Notes: generated from the sequence alone by a model not told the origin. A stretch of DNA of 64,000 nt from Euleptes europaea (GCF_029931775.1 NC_079324.1:60705268-60769267), one strand, 5' to 3'; positions 1 to 15,300 are shown, counted from the stretch's first letter. Numbers and translations are program-made.

Positions 1-245
1 TTCACAGAGGAGAGGACTATCCATGGCTGCTAGTCAAAATGGATACTAGTCATGATGCATACCTATTATCTCCAGGATCAGAGGAGCGTGCCTATTATAT
101 TAGGTGCTGAGGAACACAGGCAGGACAATGCTGCTGCAGTCATCTTGTTTGTGGGCTTCCTAGAGGCCCCTGGTTGGCCACTGTGTGAACAGACTGCTGG
201 ACTTGATGGGCCTGGGTCTGATCCAGCATTACTTTTCTTATGTTC
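1..245 (+). mobile_element. CR1 LINE 3' end
   Basis: This is the 3' UTR of a CR1 LINE, ending in the typical CTTATGTTCTTA. The same tail recurs at least eight times in the window, for example at 18690-18890 and 43920-44090. It ends about 75 nt from the last visible CCDC62 exon. Confidence 0.85.
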
Positions 246-319
246 TTATGATTTTCATTGGGGGAGGACAATTACAGCTAACAGCAGAATACTTAATCTT
301 GGCATATTTAGAAAAATAC

Positions 320-3300
320 CTAACCTTTCTGCCTTGGTGCAACTAGCCTGGGGATTGCTGAAAAGTGCTCTGTGCCGCATGTCTCCTGCTTTGGCCGGCT
401 TGAAAATCCGCATCCATTCTCGGTCCGTAACGGGCTGGTACCGCAAGGTTCTGTTCACAGAGCAGCAACAGAAGCAGGAGGCATCCAGAACCACGGACGG
501 ACGGGGAGAGTTCAGGGGACTCTGCCCGCTCGAGATTCCAACAGGATCTGCCTCTGTGGCATGATGACCCTGGTCAAATTTGTCAGAGAGCTTCGACGTG
601 GGGCCGTGGCCATTTGTGGGCTCCGTGAAGGAATCCAGGCCCAGCCAGTGCTCGTGGATAGGCAGGGAGGCGATAGGGTTTCGCTCGGACGCCCGAGCAA
701 ATTCACCACTGTCCATCATCCAGGTGCTGTCTGCTTGCGAAGCAGGTCTGCTCTCTGCTCTGCCCACGCTCAAGGGGCTCTCCCGCTTCTGCTCTTGCCT
801 GGGCAGAGTTCCCGAACCGCCAAACGTCCCTTCCTGAAACAGATCCATGTTTGCCGAGAGTCGTTCCTCGGAGCCTGAGGGCTGTGCCTGCTGCCTATTC
901 TTAGCTTTGCAAATGGGGCACGTACTTTGCGAGCTGCTTTTGGGAATGCGCACCGACCGGGGAGGAGTCTTCTGACAGATTTCGCTACAGACTGTCTCTC
1001 TGTTGCTGCTGTTTTCGAGATCTAACAAAGCCATCTCCATGCTAGACGTGGCGGAATAAGGAGCTCACGTTATCAAGACTGCACTCAACAACTTACAACG
1101 ATAAGCTATCATCACAAAAGCCAATCCCTGAGCTGTTGTCGCCAGGCAAAGATGAAGCCAGTTCCAGGTTTTTGTACACTCACCCAGCCCCCGAACTCTG
1201 CCCCATTTGGCTTCTGTTGAGCCCATTCTGGTTCTAAAATTAAGCAACCAGTTTTGTCAATATTTTTACATCTTTTCCCTGTTACCCTCTGCCTTATGCA
1301 GGCCCCATGAATTAGAAGCACTGGACCAGACCTCTGCTGATCTTTACATCTTCAAAGGGACCACACCTCCATTTGCTTCTCTGTCCAAGCAGGCCTCTGT
1401 GACAAACTTCTAACACAGGGGTGGGGAATGTAAGGCCCAGGGGCCATTTAAGGCCCGTGAAATCATTTAGAATAGGGGTGGGGAACCTCAGGCCCGGGGG
1501 CCATATGCGGCCCCCGAGGACATTTTTTGTGGCCCTCGGGAGCTCCGGGGCCCTGCTGCAGAGGCGGGGCGCAGGGTGGCCCTCCCAGAGAGTGTTCCTG
1601 GTGCCATGGCTTACAGCGGTGCTGCGGCGCCCTTTGGACCTCCTCTCGCCGACTGTCGGCTGTTGAGCAGCGAGAGGGAGGGGGAAAGAGGCTGGTGGCT
1701 CCCGGAGGCAGAGCATGCATGCAGGAGTTGATCGGGCTTCGGGGGGGCCCTTTTGTGGATTCTGGGGAGGAGAGGGCATGGAGACTGGGCCCGGTCACAC
1801 GGGGCTCTATGCGCCGCCGTGTGTGTGTGTGTGTGGGGGGGGGGGGGCAGGGGAGGCTGGGGCCAGCGTGCGCATGTGTGTGTGGGGGGAAAGGCTTTTC
1901 TCTCTTTTCTTCCTCTTTTTCTGTCACTCTTTCTCCTTTCTCTCCCTCTCTTTCTCCCTCTTTTTCTGTCTCTTTCTTTGTCTGTCCTTTTCTTTGTCTC
2001 CCTTTGTCCTTTTCTTTCTTTCTCCCTTTCTCTCCCTTTCTCCCTCCCTCCTCCTCTTTCTCTGTTTTCCTTCCTCCCTTGCCGATCGACTGTGGGCTGC
2101 GCCCCCCTGGCACCTCGTTTGCTCGGGCCCACTGCTGGCTGCCCTTCCGCCTGGGAGGGGGAGTGGGGGCACCCTGCGGGCCTTCTCTGTGTGGCCTCCC
2201 CTGGAGTTGCCAACCTCCAGGTGGTGGCTGGAGACCTGGCAATCCTAGCCTCTTCCCCCCACACCGGGAGATCTACACCTGGTATGGCTCCTGAATGATG
2301 TCATAAATGTGCAAATGGCCCTTGGCAGGAAAAAGGTTCCCCACCCCTGATTTAGAATCATAGAATCATAGAGTTGGAAGGGACCACCAGGGTCATCTAG
2401 TCCAACCCCCTGCACAATGCAGGAAATTAACAACTACCTCTCCCCCCCATCCCCAGTGACCTCAACCCTCCCCCCGCCATGCAGGATCCCACATTCAAAG
2501 CACTCCCGACAGATGGCCATCTAGCCTCTGCTTAAAGACCTCCAAAGACGGGGACTCCACCACCCTCCGAGGCAGCAAATTCCACCGTCGAACAGCACTC
2601 ACCGTCAGAAAGTTCTTCCTAATGTTTAGGTGGAATTGCTTTTCTATTAGTTTAAATCTATTACTCCATGTCCTAGTCTCTGGAGCAACAGAGAACAAAC
2701 TAGTTCCCTCATCAACATGACATCCCTTCAAATATTTAAACATGGCTATCATGTCTCCCCTCAACCTTCTCTTCTCCAAACTAAACAAACCCAACTCCCT
2801 AAGTCTCTCCTCATAAGGCATGGATTCCAGACCTTTGACCATTCTGGTCGCCCTCCTCTGGATATGCTCCAATTGTGGAGCCCAAAACTGGACACAGTAT
2901 TCCAAGTGAGGTCTGACCAAGGCAGAATACAGTGGTAGTATTACTTTCCTTGATCTAGACACAATACTCTTATTGATGCAGCAAAGAATTGCATTGGCCT
3001 TCTTAGCTGCCATATCACACTGTTGACTCATGTTCAGTTTGTGGTCCACTAAGACTCCCAGATCTTTCACATGTACTGTTGTCAAGCCAACTCTCTCCCA
3101 TCCTGTACCTGTGCCTTATGTTGTTTCTGCCTAGGTGAAGTACCTTACACTCCCAGGACAAATTGCGGTGCCCAAAACTGAACACAATACTCTAGTTGAG
3201 GTCTAACCAGAGCAGAGTAAAGCGATGCCATCACTTCGCATGATCTGGACACTATACTTGCAGCTCAAGTGTTCAGAAGCCTTGTGCTTTAGGAGGTATT

Positions 3301-6300
3301 TGACTTTACTTTTCAATCACGCCACATGCAGGGCTGGGGGAAAATGTCCGGTAGGCTCTGAGGTGTCAGATTAATCCACTCTGCATCCAGATCTCTTCTT
3401 TTCCAGCTAGCCCTGGCTCCAACACCTCTAATGGTGCATCTGGAAAGATTTCTCCAGCCCCGCAGCTGTGCTCTACGCATCAGGCTCCTTTATTGATAAT
3501 AACTTGAAACCCGCTCATCAGGCCTACCTTGCTTTGTGGGCCTCCTTCTTGGGTTTTGGCTTGGTTTCCTGAGAACTTTCCATGCTGAAATGCAGAAACT
3601 GCAGGTCCTGCTGCTGCTTCATGTAGATCTGGCGATGGGCGAGAAGGAAAAAAACTGACAAATTTCAGCAGCTCAAAGAACTATAACCTTTCTGGGGCAT
3701 TTCTTTTCCCCCAGACATTATTTAAAAGATGGAATGGTAAATGGGGTTTCATCGTGACACAAAGAAGACTTCATGTTCACACCCTTCCTCCTCTGCCTTC
3801 CAAGCCTTCTGCATTAGAGCAAACCAAAATGTGCCGAACTGGCAAACTACGGTTTAAATGACAGCCAGTGTGGTTTATGCCATTTTCACACATGCTGAAT
3901 AATGCACTTCCAATCCACGTTAAGAAAAAGAAGAAGAGTTGGTTTTTGTATGACTTTCTCTACCACTTAAGGGAGACTCAAACCAGCTTATAACCACCTT
4001 CCCTTCCCCTCCCCACAACAGACACCCTGTGAAATAGGTGAGGCTGAGAGAGCTCGAAGAGAGCTGTGACTAGCCCAAGGTCACCCAGCTGGCTTCACGT
4101 GTAGGAGTGGGGGAAACAAATCCAGTGCACCAGATTAGCCTCCGCCGCTCATGTGGAGGAGTGGGGAATCAAACCTGGTTCTCCAGATCAGAGTCCACGG
4201 CACCAAACCACCACTTTTAACCACCACGCTGGCTCTTTAGTGATCATTTGCAAGTGGATTCTGCCATTTCACACAGTAAAACCCAGTTGGCAAAGTGCAT
4301 TGAAAGTGGATTCAAAGTGTATTATTTAGCATGTGTGAAAGCACCATTAGTGTCAGACAAAGATTGGGAAGACCCAAGTTCAGATTCTCACTCTGCTATG
4401 AAAACTCACTGGACAACCTTAGGTGAACTCTCACTCAGCCTAACTTATCTTCCCAGGTTGATGAGAGAATAAAATTGTGGAGAACAGTGTATGTCACCCT
4501 GAACTCCTCAGAGTTAAGGATCGGATCTTCTGGCCATTCTAGTACATATGCATCCCCCCCCCCTTCTTCTAGGGAGTTCGTGGCAGCATACATACAATAG
4601 ATGGACTTCCCTTCCAGCCCAGGCCTTCCCAGTACAGTTTGAGGTTGGCTCCTAACTCTGGTTGGAAGGAGAAGCACAAGCCACAGTTTTCTGGTTTGCA
4701 CCAAATTGGAAGCGACTAAATTGAAGTGCACAAGGCAAGGAGAAAGCATGCAAACATGGACTCCCAAATCAATTTGTCACCCCTACAGCTTTGTTTTCAC
4801 AGAGACCGAAAGAAAGGGAGAAACAGAAAAATGGAACGCAACATACAGAATTTCCAGAGCAATATAAAAAACAGCTCCCCCTTTTTATCCAAGTCCCGAG
4901 TGATCCTCAAGAGTTTAGATAGGTTCCAAACCATTTGTGCATGGAAAGCTCAAATACGGTTTAGTGCACGCACTCACAGGCTCATTTCCTTTCAGTCCAG
5001 CATTATGACGGCTGTTTGTCCGCCTCAGATTCTGTTCCCTTTTGACATAAACCGCCTCCAAGTCCAAAACAAAAAGCACCCTCCCAAAAAGAAGAAAAAA
5101 CAACAACAGAAATTGGAGTCAAACCTGTCGCAAATTGCTCAGCTCTGTGTCAGTCCTTAGTTGCTTGGATTTTGCAGACTGAAGGAGGTGATCTTTTCGG
5201 TTTGCTCTTTCAGCTGTTGGGCGGAGGAATCAGTTCAAAGCAAACAATCAGCTAAGAAGCAACAGACGCCGAAGAGCTAAACGCTAACCTTGTCGCTTGT
5301 CTGGGCTGAGGCTGCTTTCCAATTGCTCGGGGAGATGCCAAAAAGTGTCACTCTTTAGCCTTAAAGTGGCTGCTAATTTCACTAATGAGAGCTTGACAGG
5401 GGCTCGTCCATCACTAACCGGCTTGTTTATGTCAGTGACTGGCAGCCGGGCTGGTTGACTGGCCAAAGCTTTCGCTGGCTTTGGAGTAAACAACCTCAGC
5501 TCATTAATGGCTTGAGAAAACTCGTGGCGGCTTGTCGTGAATCATCGGGACAGGAACTTGATTTAAATCACAGTTTTTGGAGGAGACACCCCTAGCAATT
5601 TTAAACACGTCTTTCCTCCAAGGAGCTCAGGGCAGCACACATGTTTTTCCCCCTCCTTCTTTTATCCGTACAACAACCCTGCGAAGTAGATTAGGCTGAA
5701 AGTATGCCTGGCTCTTGGCAGAGTGGGGATCTGAACCCAGTTCAAGACGGACCTGCTGATCACTGCACACTGGCTCAACTCTTAAAGCTTTTAATAAAAA
5801 ATAGAAGCAAAGAATGTGAAATGTTGTAACTGCAGCTTTGTATGTATTTTAACTCTGTTTTTAATTGTTTTAATGGTGTGTGTGCTTGTTTTGGGGGCTG
5901 ATTTTAATGGTTTTAAAATGTGATTTTACCATGCGTGATTTTAAATTGTTAGGTGCCTCAGTGGCCCTTGTGATGGCGGAAAGGCGGGATATAAATTTTG
6001 TAAGTAAATAAATAAGTTATAATTTGCTGCCTGCACCAAAACCCTTTTATTACAATCAGATGGGCTCATCTTCAATCATGATATTCCAGTTCTGGAACAC
6101 AAGTTTCTACCCTTCATGGCTGCACAGGCATGTAATGCCAAAAGTATGCTACAAGTTCAGGGAGAAACAATCCTTACATTTATGGCATTTCTCAGCTGAC
6201 AGAATTAGATGCAAACTGATCCGAAAGATTCCCAGAGCTCTTCACACAGGAGATTACCCAGTCCAAAAAACACTTTCCCGTAACAAGAGTCAGCAACTGG

Positions 6301-9300
6301 TGGTCTCAAGGCCAACAGTGGCCCGTAAGGACTATTTCCTGTCCAGAACCCCATGCAACTGCCCAGTCAGGGGCAAAAAGAGGGGTATGAAGGCATCAGC
6401 ATCTGCAACAGAAGCATTTGCTACAAGCACTTCACTGGGGTGGGGGGCTGAGGCCTTGGCCCTCCACTGCCCTTCTTCTATTGTTCATGAGCAAGAGGCA
6501 TTGTGTGAAACACACAGGGATCTCTGAATAAATTACAATATAAAAATATTTTCCCCACTACACCGTTTCTCCTTCTCTGCTTTGATTTTCTCTTGGTGCG
6601 CCCCCCTTTCCCCCTCCCCCATGACAGCCACAGTCCAAAAAGCTTTTGTTTTTTGGCCTACTCACCACAAAACATCAATTCGTTTTTTAAATAATTATTT
6701 TCTTGTTTGAGCCGTATGATATCCTCCCTCTGTTCATTGTTCTCTTTTGTTTTTTCACTGAGGTCATCTTTAAAACAAAGAGAAGCATTGCTAAGATGAA
6801 AACCCTGACCACAGAAAACCATGCCTTTAGATTGGAAGGCAGCTCCCATCTTCAGCCAGGATTTTCTTTGTTATGACATCCAAAACAGCAATAGCATAAA
6901 TAACTGGGAATGCAATTTCAGTTAAAATTTGACCCCAAGTTCATTATTTATTATAGGTTATTGTATTGCCATTAAAATTACACACTACACAATTAATATG
7001 CTCGTATTTCCCTGCATTTCTCCACACCCACATACCAATGGAGAGCTTTCTCTGGTTTCTTTTTTAAAAATTGGCTATTGACATGTTGCTATAAGCATCT
7101 ATGTACCAGGTGTTTTGAATCCCCAGCTTTTCTTTTAAAAAACAGTAAGTCTCTAGCCCCTTTTATTGTGGAGATATATGGGGAAAGGCAGATCCCTGCA
7201 AAGGGCTAGAAACTTTATTTAATGAAAGCTGGGAATTCAGAGGACCTAAGAGACAGATCATTATAATGTTATAACATTATAATGATATGTCAACTGCTGA
7301 ATTTTAAAAAACCTGTAAAAGCCTCCTAGTATCAGGGGGGGACAGGAGCCCCGTGGCACAAAGTGTAAGCTGCAGTACTGCAGTCAAAGCTCTGATCACG
7401 ATCTGAGTTCGATCCCAATGGAAGTCAGTTTCAGGAAGTCAGTTTCAAGGTTGACTCAGCCTTCCATCCTTCCGAGGCCGGTAAAAGGAGTACCCGGCTT
7501 GCTGGGGGTGAAGTGTAGATGACCGGGGAAGGCAATGGCAAACCACCCCGTAAACAAAGTCTGCCTAGTAAACGTCGTGATGTCAGCATTAACCCAGTGC
7601 TTGCACAGGGCACTACCTTTACCTTTATCAGGGAGAAATGGTGGCACCTTACCATCCACAAGGCATCCAAACACACTTTATTATTTGTTTACATCATTTA
7701 TAGTCCACCTTTCTCACTAGGACTCAAGGTGGATTACACAGAATGAGTCAAGACAATCAACAAGATGGGGCATTCCATAAACAATTAAATAAGGCACCAC
7801 CTTTATGATCCTCAGCAATGCAGAGCCCTCTCCCTGGCCAGATTCAATGTCATGCCAACTGCGATTTTGGAAGGAAGATTTTGTAAAATCCCCCTCTCAG
7901 AGAGACTTTGCCCCCTGTGGTAATCATTGCACTGAATCAATCGCACATGTCTTATCCCACTGCAGATTTTATGCAGAAATTCGCAGCAAATTCTTAGGCC
8001 CTATTTTGACAAAAAAGTCAAACTTTCCTGATTGTTTAAAGGTCTTTTCTTGCTGAATAATCACTCTCCTGCTAAACTGGAGATAGTAGCACAATTCCTG
8101 AGACTTGCTATGAATGTTCGTCAGCAAGTTAAGTAGAGGACTTTTATTAATTCCGCCATTCTTTTAGCTATTATGTTTTATCCTTGTCAGAAATGTCCAA
8201 CTGCAATAATTCTATGTTACTATGCAGACACCCATGTTTCGATTTTATGCCAATAAAGGAGATTGTTGTTAAAAAAAATTAAATAAGGTTTGGGTTATAG
8301 AACCAACCAGAAGTCTACAAACAGAACGGAAGCAAAGCATAAGTGTTAATGTGGCACTTTAAATGATGCAAAACTACATACCGGTAGTAGGATCCTACTT
8401 ATAGCAAACTATACACAGTATGGACCACAGCCCCTGATAATTTATCCAAGTAACTTTGGATAAATCATTTTGTACAGTCCTACCTTACTGCCAGCATGGA
8501 AAAGCCCTCTTGAATAATTCAGTTTTGCATAGTTTGTGGAAAGCCAGGAGATTCCACAAGGCAGGCCATTCCACAAGGTGAGTGCCACAACAGAGAAGGC
8601 ATGTGTACCAGCAGTTATTGATTTTGCCCATTTGCAGGTTGGCACCTGCAGAAGGTCCTACCTGTGATCTTTGCAAAAAGATCATACGCAACTGGGTTTG
8701 CAAAAGGCTGCAGCACAGCAGAGGAAAAGGTGGAAAGTAGACAATTAAAGGATAACAGCGTGTGGATGTTCTCAAAAACTCCGCTCCAGTTTTTTCACTA
8801 GAATGTTGTGCTTTACAAATGCCACAAGCCACTTTAGGACTACAATCAAAAAGCAGGGCACACATACCCTATATAAATTAAAACAACAGATATGAAAAAT
8901 AAGGACTGAGAAAAAATTAAAGATAGACTTCCCTTCCAATCCAGAGCAGTTCTTCTTCTTCTTGGTCTCTTTTTGTATTGTTAAATGCTAACTGTTTCAA
9001 ATAGGTACCTCTTTGGAAATTTGGGGGATTTTTCTTTAAAGGTAGTCCCCTGTGCAAGCACCGGGTCATTACTGACCCATGGGGTGATGTCACATCCCAA
9101 CATTTACTAGGAAGACTCTGTTTATGGGGCGGTTTGCCATTGCCTTCCCTAGTCATCTACACTTTACCCCCAGCAAGATGGGTACTCATTTTATTTTCTC
9201 CGGGGCTATAGATATTATCAACTTCTAGTTTTTACTGCTGTTTTTCATGTCACTGCTTTTTTACTGCCATTCAGAAGGTTTTATATTGTGTTGTCTTTTT

Positions 9301-12300
9301 GACTGTGCCGCAAGCTGTCTTGCAAGCCCCCATTGCGACAAGGCAGCATCACACGCACTGTTTAAATAAATAACTTTTACAGTCTCGTTTATTTGAAGGC
9401 AAACTAAACAGTCTTTAATCACCGGACAGCCCTGAGGATAATTCCAGGAAAAGGACATGAGCCCCGTGCTCTGCTGCCAGCCAGTCTAGATTCAGGGCCA
9501 AATTCTAATCCCCTCACATCGCTTACCTTTTACCTTGCCAATTTCCAACATCAGTTCTTTCAGCCTGAGTTTAATATCCTGCTTTTCCTTGCTAGTGCTC
9601 GATTCTTCCATCCTTGCTGCCCGCAGAGCACTTTCTAACATTTTTAATTTAGAGGCAAATTCAGTAATGGAATTGGTCGCTTCAAGGATATCGTCATCCT
9701 AACCAGAGAAAGTGAAATAAAAATAAACCATTTACCCTCCTGAAGCCTAACCTCCCACTGTCTATGCCTTCTCAGTCTTCCTCTTATGGTTTCTGACAGC
9801 ATCAATTACCAGCTGGAAAGCAGCACTGTTATTTGGACCAATCCTCCAGTGTTCAGAGGAAGGCACACAGCAGGGACAGTTCCGCAAGGCCCGCCTGGCT
9901 GTGATCATACTGTCAATCAGGGTGGTGGAGGTGGGGGTGGGGGCACCCAACGCAGAACAGGATGGTTTTATCAAACTCCAGACAACCTCCGATTCCCCAG
10001 CAGTTACCTCGCTCAGACCTTGACAGTGCTCATCTGGCCGATGGGACATTATCTATTTGTAAGGGGCAAGCGAGCAAGACTAGATGGGAGGGTAGCAGGT
10101 GGGAGAGCAGAATTGGGTCAGCCGCCAAATCCCTACAAAAGCACAGCGCTGCGAGGCAGAGCAGGGCAGGTGTTAAAAGCACAGAATGGAAGCTGAACAC
10201 CCACCCACCCCCAATGACTGCTTCCTCTCAGCTGTTTTTCTTCCAGAGGCTTGGGATATGAAGGTGGAGGAAAGGGTTCAGTTTCCCCCTTCCCAAGCTG
10301 CGTTTTGGACTGGCACCGCTGTCTCTTGATGCAGGCAAAGCGAGGGTGCTCCCAAGGGATACGTCAGGGGTGTCAAACATAAAGCCCGCGAGCCGGAGCC
10401 GGCCCCTTGAGAGCTCTTATCCGGCCTGCGAGCCAGCTGAGGCAGCCACCCCCTCCCACTCTTGAGCTGGGCCGGCGAGGCCTGGCCCGACCCAGCCAAG
10501 TGACATTTATGTCATATCCGGCCCTCGTAACAAATGAGTTTGACACCCCTGGGATACGTCAAATTACCTTTAACTGTAGCATGGTGAGCAGCTCCTGTTC
10601 TCTGGCTTGCAGGTGCCCCACTTTGTTAGAGAGATCCATCACAGAGCAGTTAAGAGCCTGATTCTTCTCCTGGCACACAGAAAGTAAGAAGAAGAGTTGG
10701 TTTTTATATGCCGACTTTCTCTACCACATAAGGAAGAATCAAACCAGCTTACAATCACCTTCCCTTCTCCTCCCCACAACAGACACCCTGTGAGGTAGGT
10801 GGGGCTGAGAGAACTCTATCAGAGAACTGTGACTGGCCCAAGGTCACCCAGCTGGCTTCATGTGCAGGAGTGGGGGAACAACTCCAGTTCACCAGATTAG
10901 CCTCTGCCGCTCATGTGGAGGAGTGGGGAATCCAACCCGGTTCTCCAGATCAGAGCCCACCGCTCCAAACCACTGCTCTTAACCACTACACTACCCTGAT
11001 GGGGGATGTTTTCCTTTTCTATCCTTCCAATCATATGAACACATTTGAAGCCAATATTCATGCTCAGACTGCTTATGGATGAGAAGAGCATGACAACCCC
11101 ACACAACCTGTGCCCACAGGGAAGTCATAGAACTAAGGTTTCAATGCAAACTCCCCTATAAGAAGGTGGAGACATCCAGCTTTGCCAGATGTAGAAGATT
11201 GGAAAGACTGGAAGATTGGAAGATTGGAAAGATAAAACAATGGGAGTACGCCACAATGGCTAAAATGACCCATATGACGAATACAACTGACAAGGAGACT
11301 CTTGAACAGTTTACTAAAAAATGGAAATTATTTTACAGATATATAGAATCTAGCAGCTGAAAATTTATTATATTAATAGCAGCAGAACAAAAGGTGTCAA
11401 CACTATTTAAAGTACAGTACAATCATTTTCTAGCAGAAAAATTAAAAGATAATACTACTAGACATATTATTTGTTTAACTGGAGAAACAGATGCAATTTC
11501 TTATACTGAAACGTTCCTTTTCATATACACTTTATTTTTAGATGGTCCTATGTCCCACTTTTCCTTTTTCCCTTCTGTATCCCCCTTTTTGGAATAAATA
11601 AAATGTTTAAAAAAACAAAAAACAAAGTCCATTGTACAAGAAGAACGGTTATGATCTTAACACACCAGAAATGGACTCGAGTTCTCCCCTTGTATCGATA
11701 CACCAACAGTGACACACAGGCATCTTTGTAACACGGAGAACCTTTGTTTCTGTTTGAAGCCATAAAGAAATTCAGGTCGGCTCCTAGCTACTTAGTCTGA
11801 ATTTGCATGTGCCTCTTCTTCGGAGGGCATCGTCTGCAGAGGTGCCTCAGTTTTCGAAAGCTCTCCTCGTGGATGCCCAGTGCTCCTGGTGCAAAATTGG
11901 TTTTCTTTCTAGTATTGCATCAGGTAAAGACTTATGGGTAAGGTTGCCAGGTCCCTCTTTGCCACCGGCGGGAAGTTTTTGGGGCAGAGCCTAAGGAGGG
12001 CGGGGTTTGGGGAGGTGAAGGACCACAGAGTCCAATGGCCAAAGCGGCCATTTTCTCCAGGGGAACTAATCTCTATCGGCTGGAGATCGGTTGAAACAGC
12101 AGGAGATCTCCAGCTAGTACCTGGAGGTTGGCCACCCTACTTATTGGTCCCCCAAGGCTTTTCAAGGTTTGTTTTATTCTCATCTGCCCCTAACTCTGTG
12201 GTATAATTTGCTTATTGCATCTATCTGAGGTTGTTGCTGCTTCGGGTTTTAAAAAATTGGTTTTAAATTGGCATTTTATTTCTGCTGTTTTTAAATTCTG

Positions 12301-15300
12301 ATGACTAAATTGTCAGTTCCAATAGCTTTTCGTTGCTAGCAGTTTTATTTCTGTGCAGTTTCACATTTTTTAAACAGATTTTTTCTGCTTCAGGGGTGGG
12401 ATATAAATGCTTAAAAGAAAGGGGGCGGGGGCTTTTCAGTCTCTCTCCCACTCCTTCAGTGCATAGATTAAAGGCAAACTTTTACTGGTGGTTGTTTCAG
12501 GTTTCTAAATCAATTGACAGACCTGAAGAGAAGCTTAATAATTTGCAGTTGGATTTCAAGCTTATTGTGATTTTATTTATTTAAGAAACCAATTAATTTC
12601 TGATGAAAGACAACGATGAAACAATTAACCACCTTTCCCAAGCAAGAGAGCCCATAGCTGGGGGTGGGTGTAATTTATTAGGACAGGGGGTGGGCATATT
12701 GCAAGTTTGTGTGGGACTTGGAAAAATTATGCTTGGGCATTAAACAAGTTCTATCTGAAACTCTTTTCTATTTACACATTTTTTAAACCTCTTTTCTCTC
12801 TTGAGCTTGTAGCTTTCTTTTCCTTGCAAATTTCAATTCTGAATTGTACTTGCAGTGAAGTGGTAAGGAACTCACAAATCCTTCAAAAAGCTGCTTGAAA
12901 CTGATCCACAATTAGGCCTAGAGATCTGAGAAAATCTGCCTGAAATAGACTAGTCCTTCTCTTTGGAAGGGCAAGTGAGAATGGAGAATACAGCAAGGAA
13001 AGAGAGGCAGGTTTCCCTCAGGCGGCCTTCCTTTTTGGGAGAAGCATAACATACAAACAGCCATAACCCACTTTTAACTGAAATGGAGGACGCCCGAGTG
13101 ATGATTAAGAAGGTGAGCACGGGATTTCTGCCTCAGGCATATTCAAAACTAGAGGAGGAGTTTGGAACCGGGGCCCGCAAGTCGAAACCTACCTCAAGAG
13201 CCTGGCAGTGAAGCGACGTGTCGGTCGCTTTCCGAGAGAGCTCCTGCAGCTCTCTCTGGGTAGTCTCCAGGGTCATCTTCCTGTCGCTCTGCTGAGATTC
13301 GAGGAGCTTCAGCCTTTTGGTCAGCGTCGTTATCATCTCGTTCCTTTTGTGCAGCTCGTCTGAGGGAAAAGAGCAGCGACTTAAACTTGGATGCGCCCCA
13401 AATGGTGTAAAAGAGGCATCATGCAAAGCTGAGGTGTCAAACTTTTTTAAAAAAACCAAACAACTTGGGTTGGCTCCCTTAGACCTGCTTCCCTGCCCTG
13501 GGGAAAGCGGAGGAGGAGGAGGAAGGAGAAAAAGGAGGAGGAGGAGAACAGTTGGTTTTTATATGCCGACTTTCTCTACCACTTAAGGGAGAATCAAACC
13601 AGCTTATAATCATCTTCCCTTCCCCTCCCCACAACAGACACCCTGTGAGGTAGGTGGGGCTGAGAGCTCTAGCCCAAGGTCACCCAGCAGCCTTCATGTG
13701 GAGGAGTGGGGAAACCAACCTGGTTCACCAGAGTAGCGTCCGCCCCTCATGTGGAGGAGTGAGGAATCAAACCCGGTTCTCCAGATGAGTCCACAGCTCC
13801 AAACCACTGCTCTTAACATGCCTGGCTCTCACATGCCTTGAAAGCCTAACAGAAGCTTTCTGCAGTTCTAGAAACTGCTGTGTGTAAAGCAAGGGGTTTT
13901 CAAGGCATGTGAGAAGCAGAGGTTGTTTGCCAGGGCCTTTCTCTGCAGAGCCTTCCTTGGTGGTCTCCCTTCCAAGTACCAACCCTGTTTAGCTTCTGAG
14001 ATCTGATGAGATCGGGCTATACCATGCCACCTTCCCTCTCTTCTAGACTGTTACCTGACATTTTTCTTCCTCGCTCAACTGCACCGTTTGGTCATCTGCA
14101 AATGGTTACTGGAACACGGGGGCCTTTTACCCAGTGGTTCACACACAGACACATTATATTAAATTATTCTAGCGCTAAAATGGACCATAGTTGCTGAAGG
14201 CCAGCAATGATATTGGTCATCTTAGGAAGCGTGGTAACTCTCTTTCAAAAGATTCCACGTTTCCTGTCACCCACAACATTCCAGCATTGCCATGGCATTC
14301 CAATTCAGGTGAAATCTCCATTCTGTTGTCAGCCACCGTTTGTGCAGCTAAGCAAAGAGACCACTCCCCACCTCACCCACAATAGCTTTCTGATTGCTGA
14401 AGACATTTAAAAAATTGCACCCAACCACTTAAGAAGAGATTTAATGTTGTCTTGTTGAAGGTGATGCAATTATTTTCACATTTGTTATCTCTTCCATCCT
14501 GAAACAGTTCCTGGAAAGAGCATGCTGCATTCAGACATCGCGATCAACTGGTGTTTGTTTAAACCAATGTTTGTGTCAGTCTACCCCATGTAAGTAATAA
14601 ATCCTGCTTTGTACATAAAATCTCCACTTGTTTCCCTTTAGTCTTTTCTCCACAGTGGCTCAGTACCCACAGCAGGTGGGTGCTACTCAACAAACTACCG
14701 TTTATGAATCCTGACGTCCCAACAAACCATGGTTAGTAACAATGTGGTTAACAAACCTTAGTTTGGTGCCAACCAACAAACCCTGGTTTATCATATCATC
14801 TAGTGTAGGATAATGACTAATCTTGGACCAGAACCTCTAGGGTTCCAATCTTGCCTCTGCCATGCTCACTAGGTAGAGGCAGGCAAGTGATTCTCTACCT
14901 CAAAACCTTCAATCTACAATACAGTAGTATTCCAGCAGCTTGATTCCTCAGCCTGGGTGGCACTCACTCTCTGTCCTGCTACACCGTTCCCCAAAAGTCA
15001 GGATTTTTTGACGGTCTTCCTCCCAAGCCAGCAGCTGCCTCTGATGCACAGCGACCATTTCGTTGAGCTCTTTATCACGGTCTTTCAGCTCCACAATTAA
15101 CAGCTGCAGTTCTTTCCTCTGTTTCTGAATAGTGATGCTCTCTGGTTCGGAGTGGAAATTCTACAGGATGGGGAGGGGAACATGAGGCGTCTGTCAGATC
15201 AGGAAGCAGAAAGTTGTTACAGAATTCTCTGGATCAAATATAAAGCGCTTCTGAAAACTGTAAGCTACTCCCGTTAAAACCTCAGAAACCAGAATTTTCA

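Noticed and set aside
52-564. 170-residue frame at the left edge
   Set aside because: The first half is a CR1 3' UTR and the second half is the antisense of the CCDC62 exon.
372-878. 168-residue plus-strand frame
   Set aside because: Shadow of the CCDC62 large exon, which fits the known protein on the minus strand.
1463-2298. Several overlapping long open frames, rich in Ser/Phe/Leu or Arg/Lys/Glu
   Set aside because: They come from a polypyrimidine tract inside a non-autonomous hAT-type element; low complexity keeps stops away in several frames.
2495-3085. 196-residue minus-strand frame as a host gene
   Set aside because: It is the C-terminus of a CR1 reverse transcriptase.
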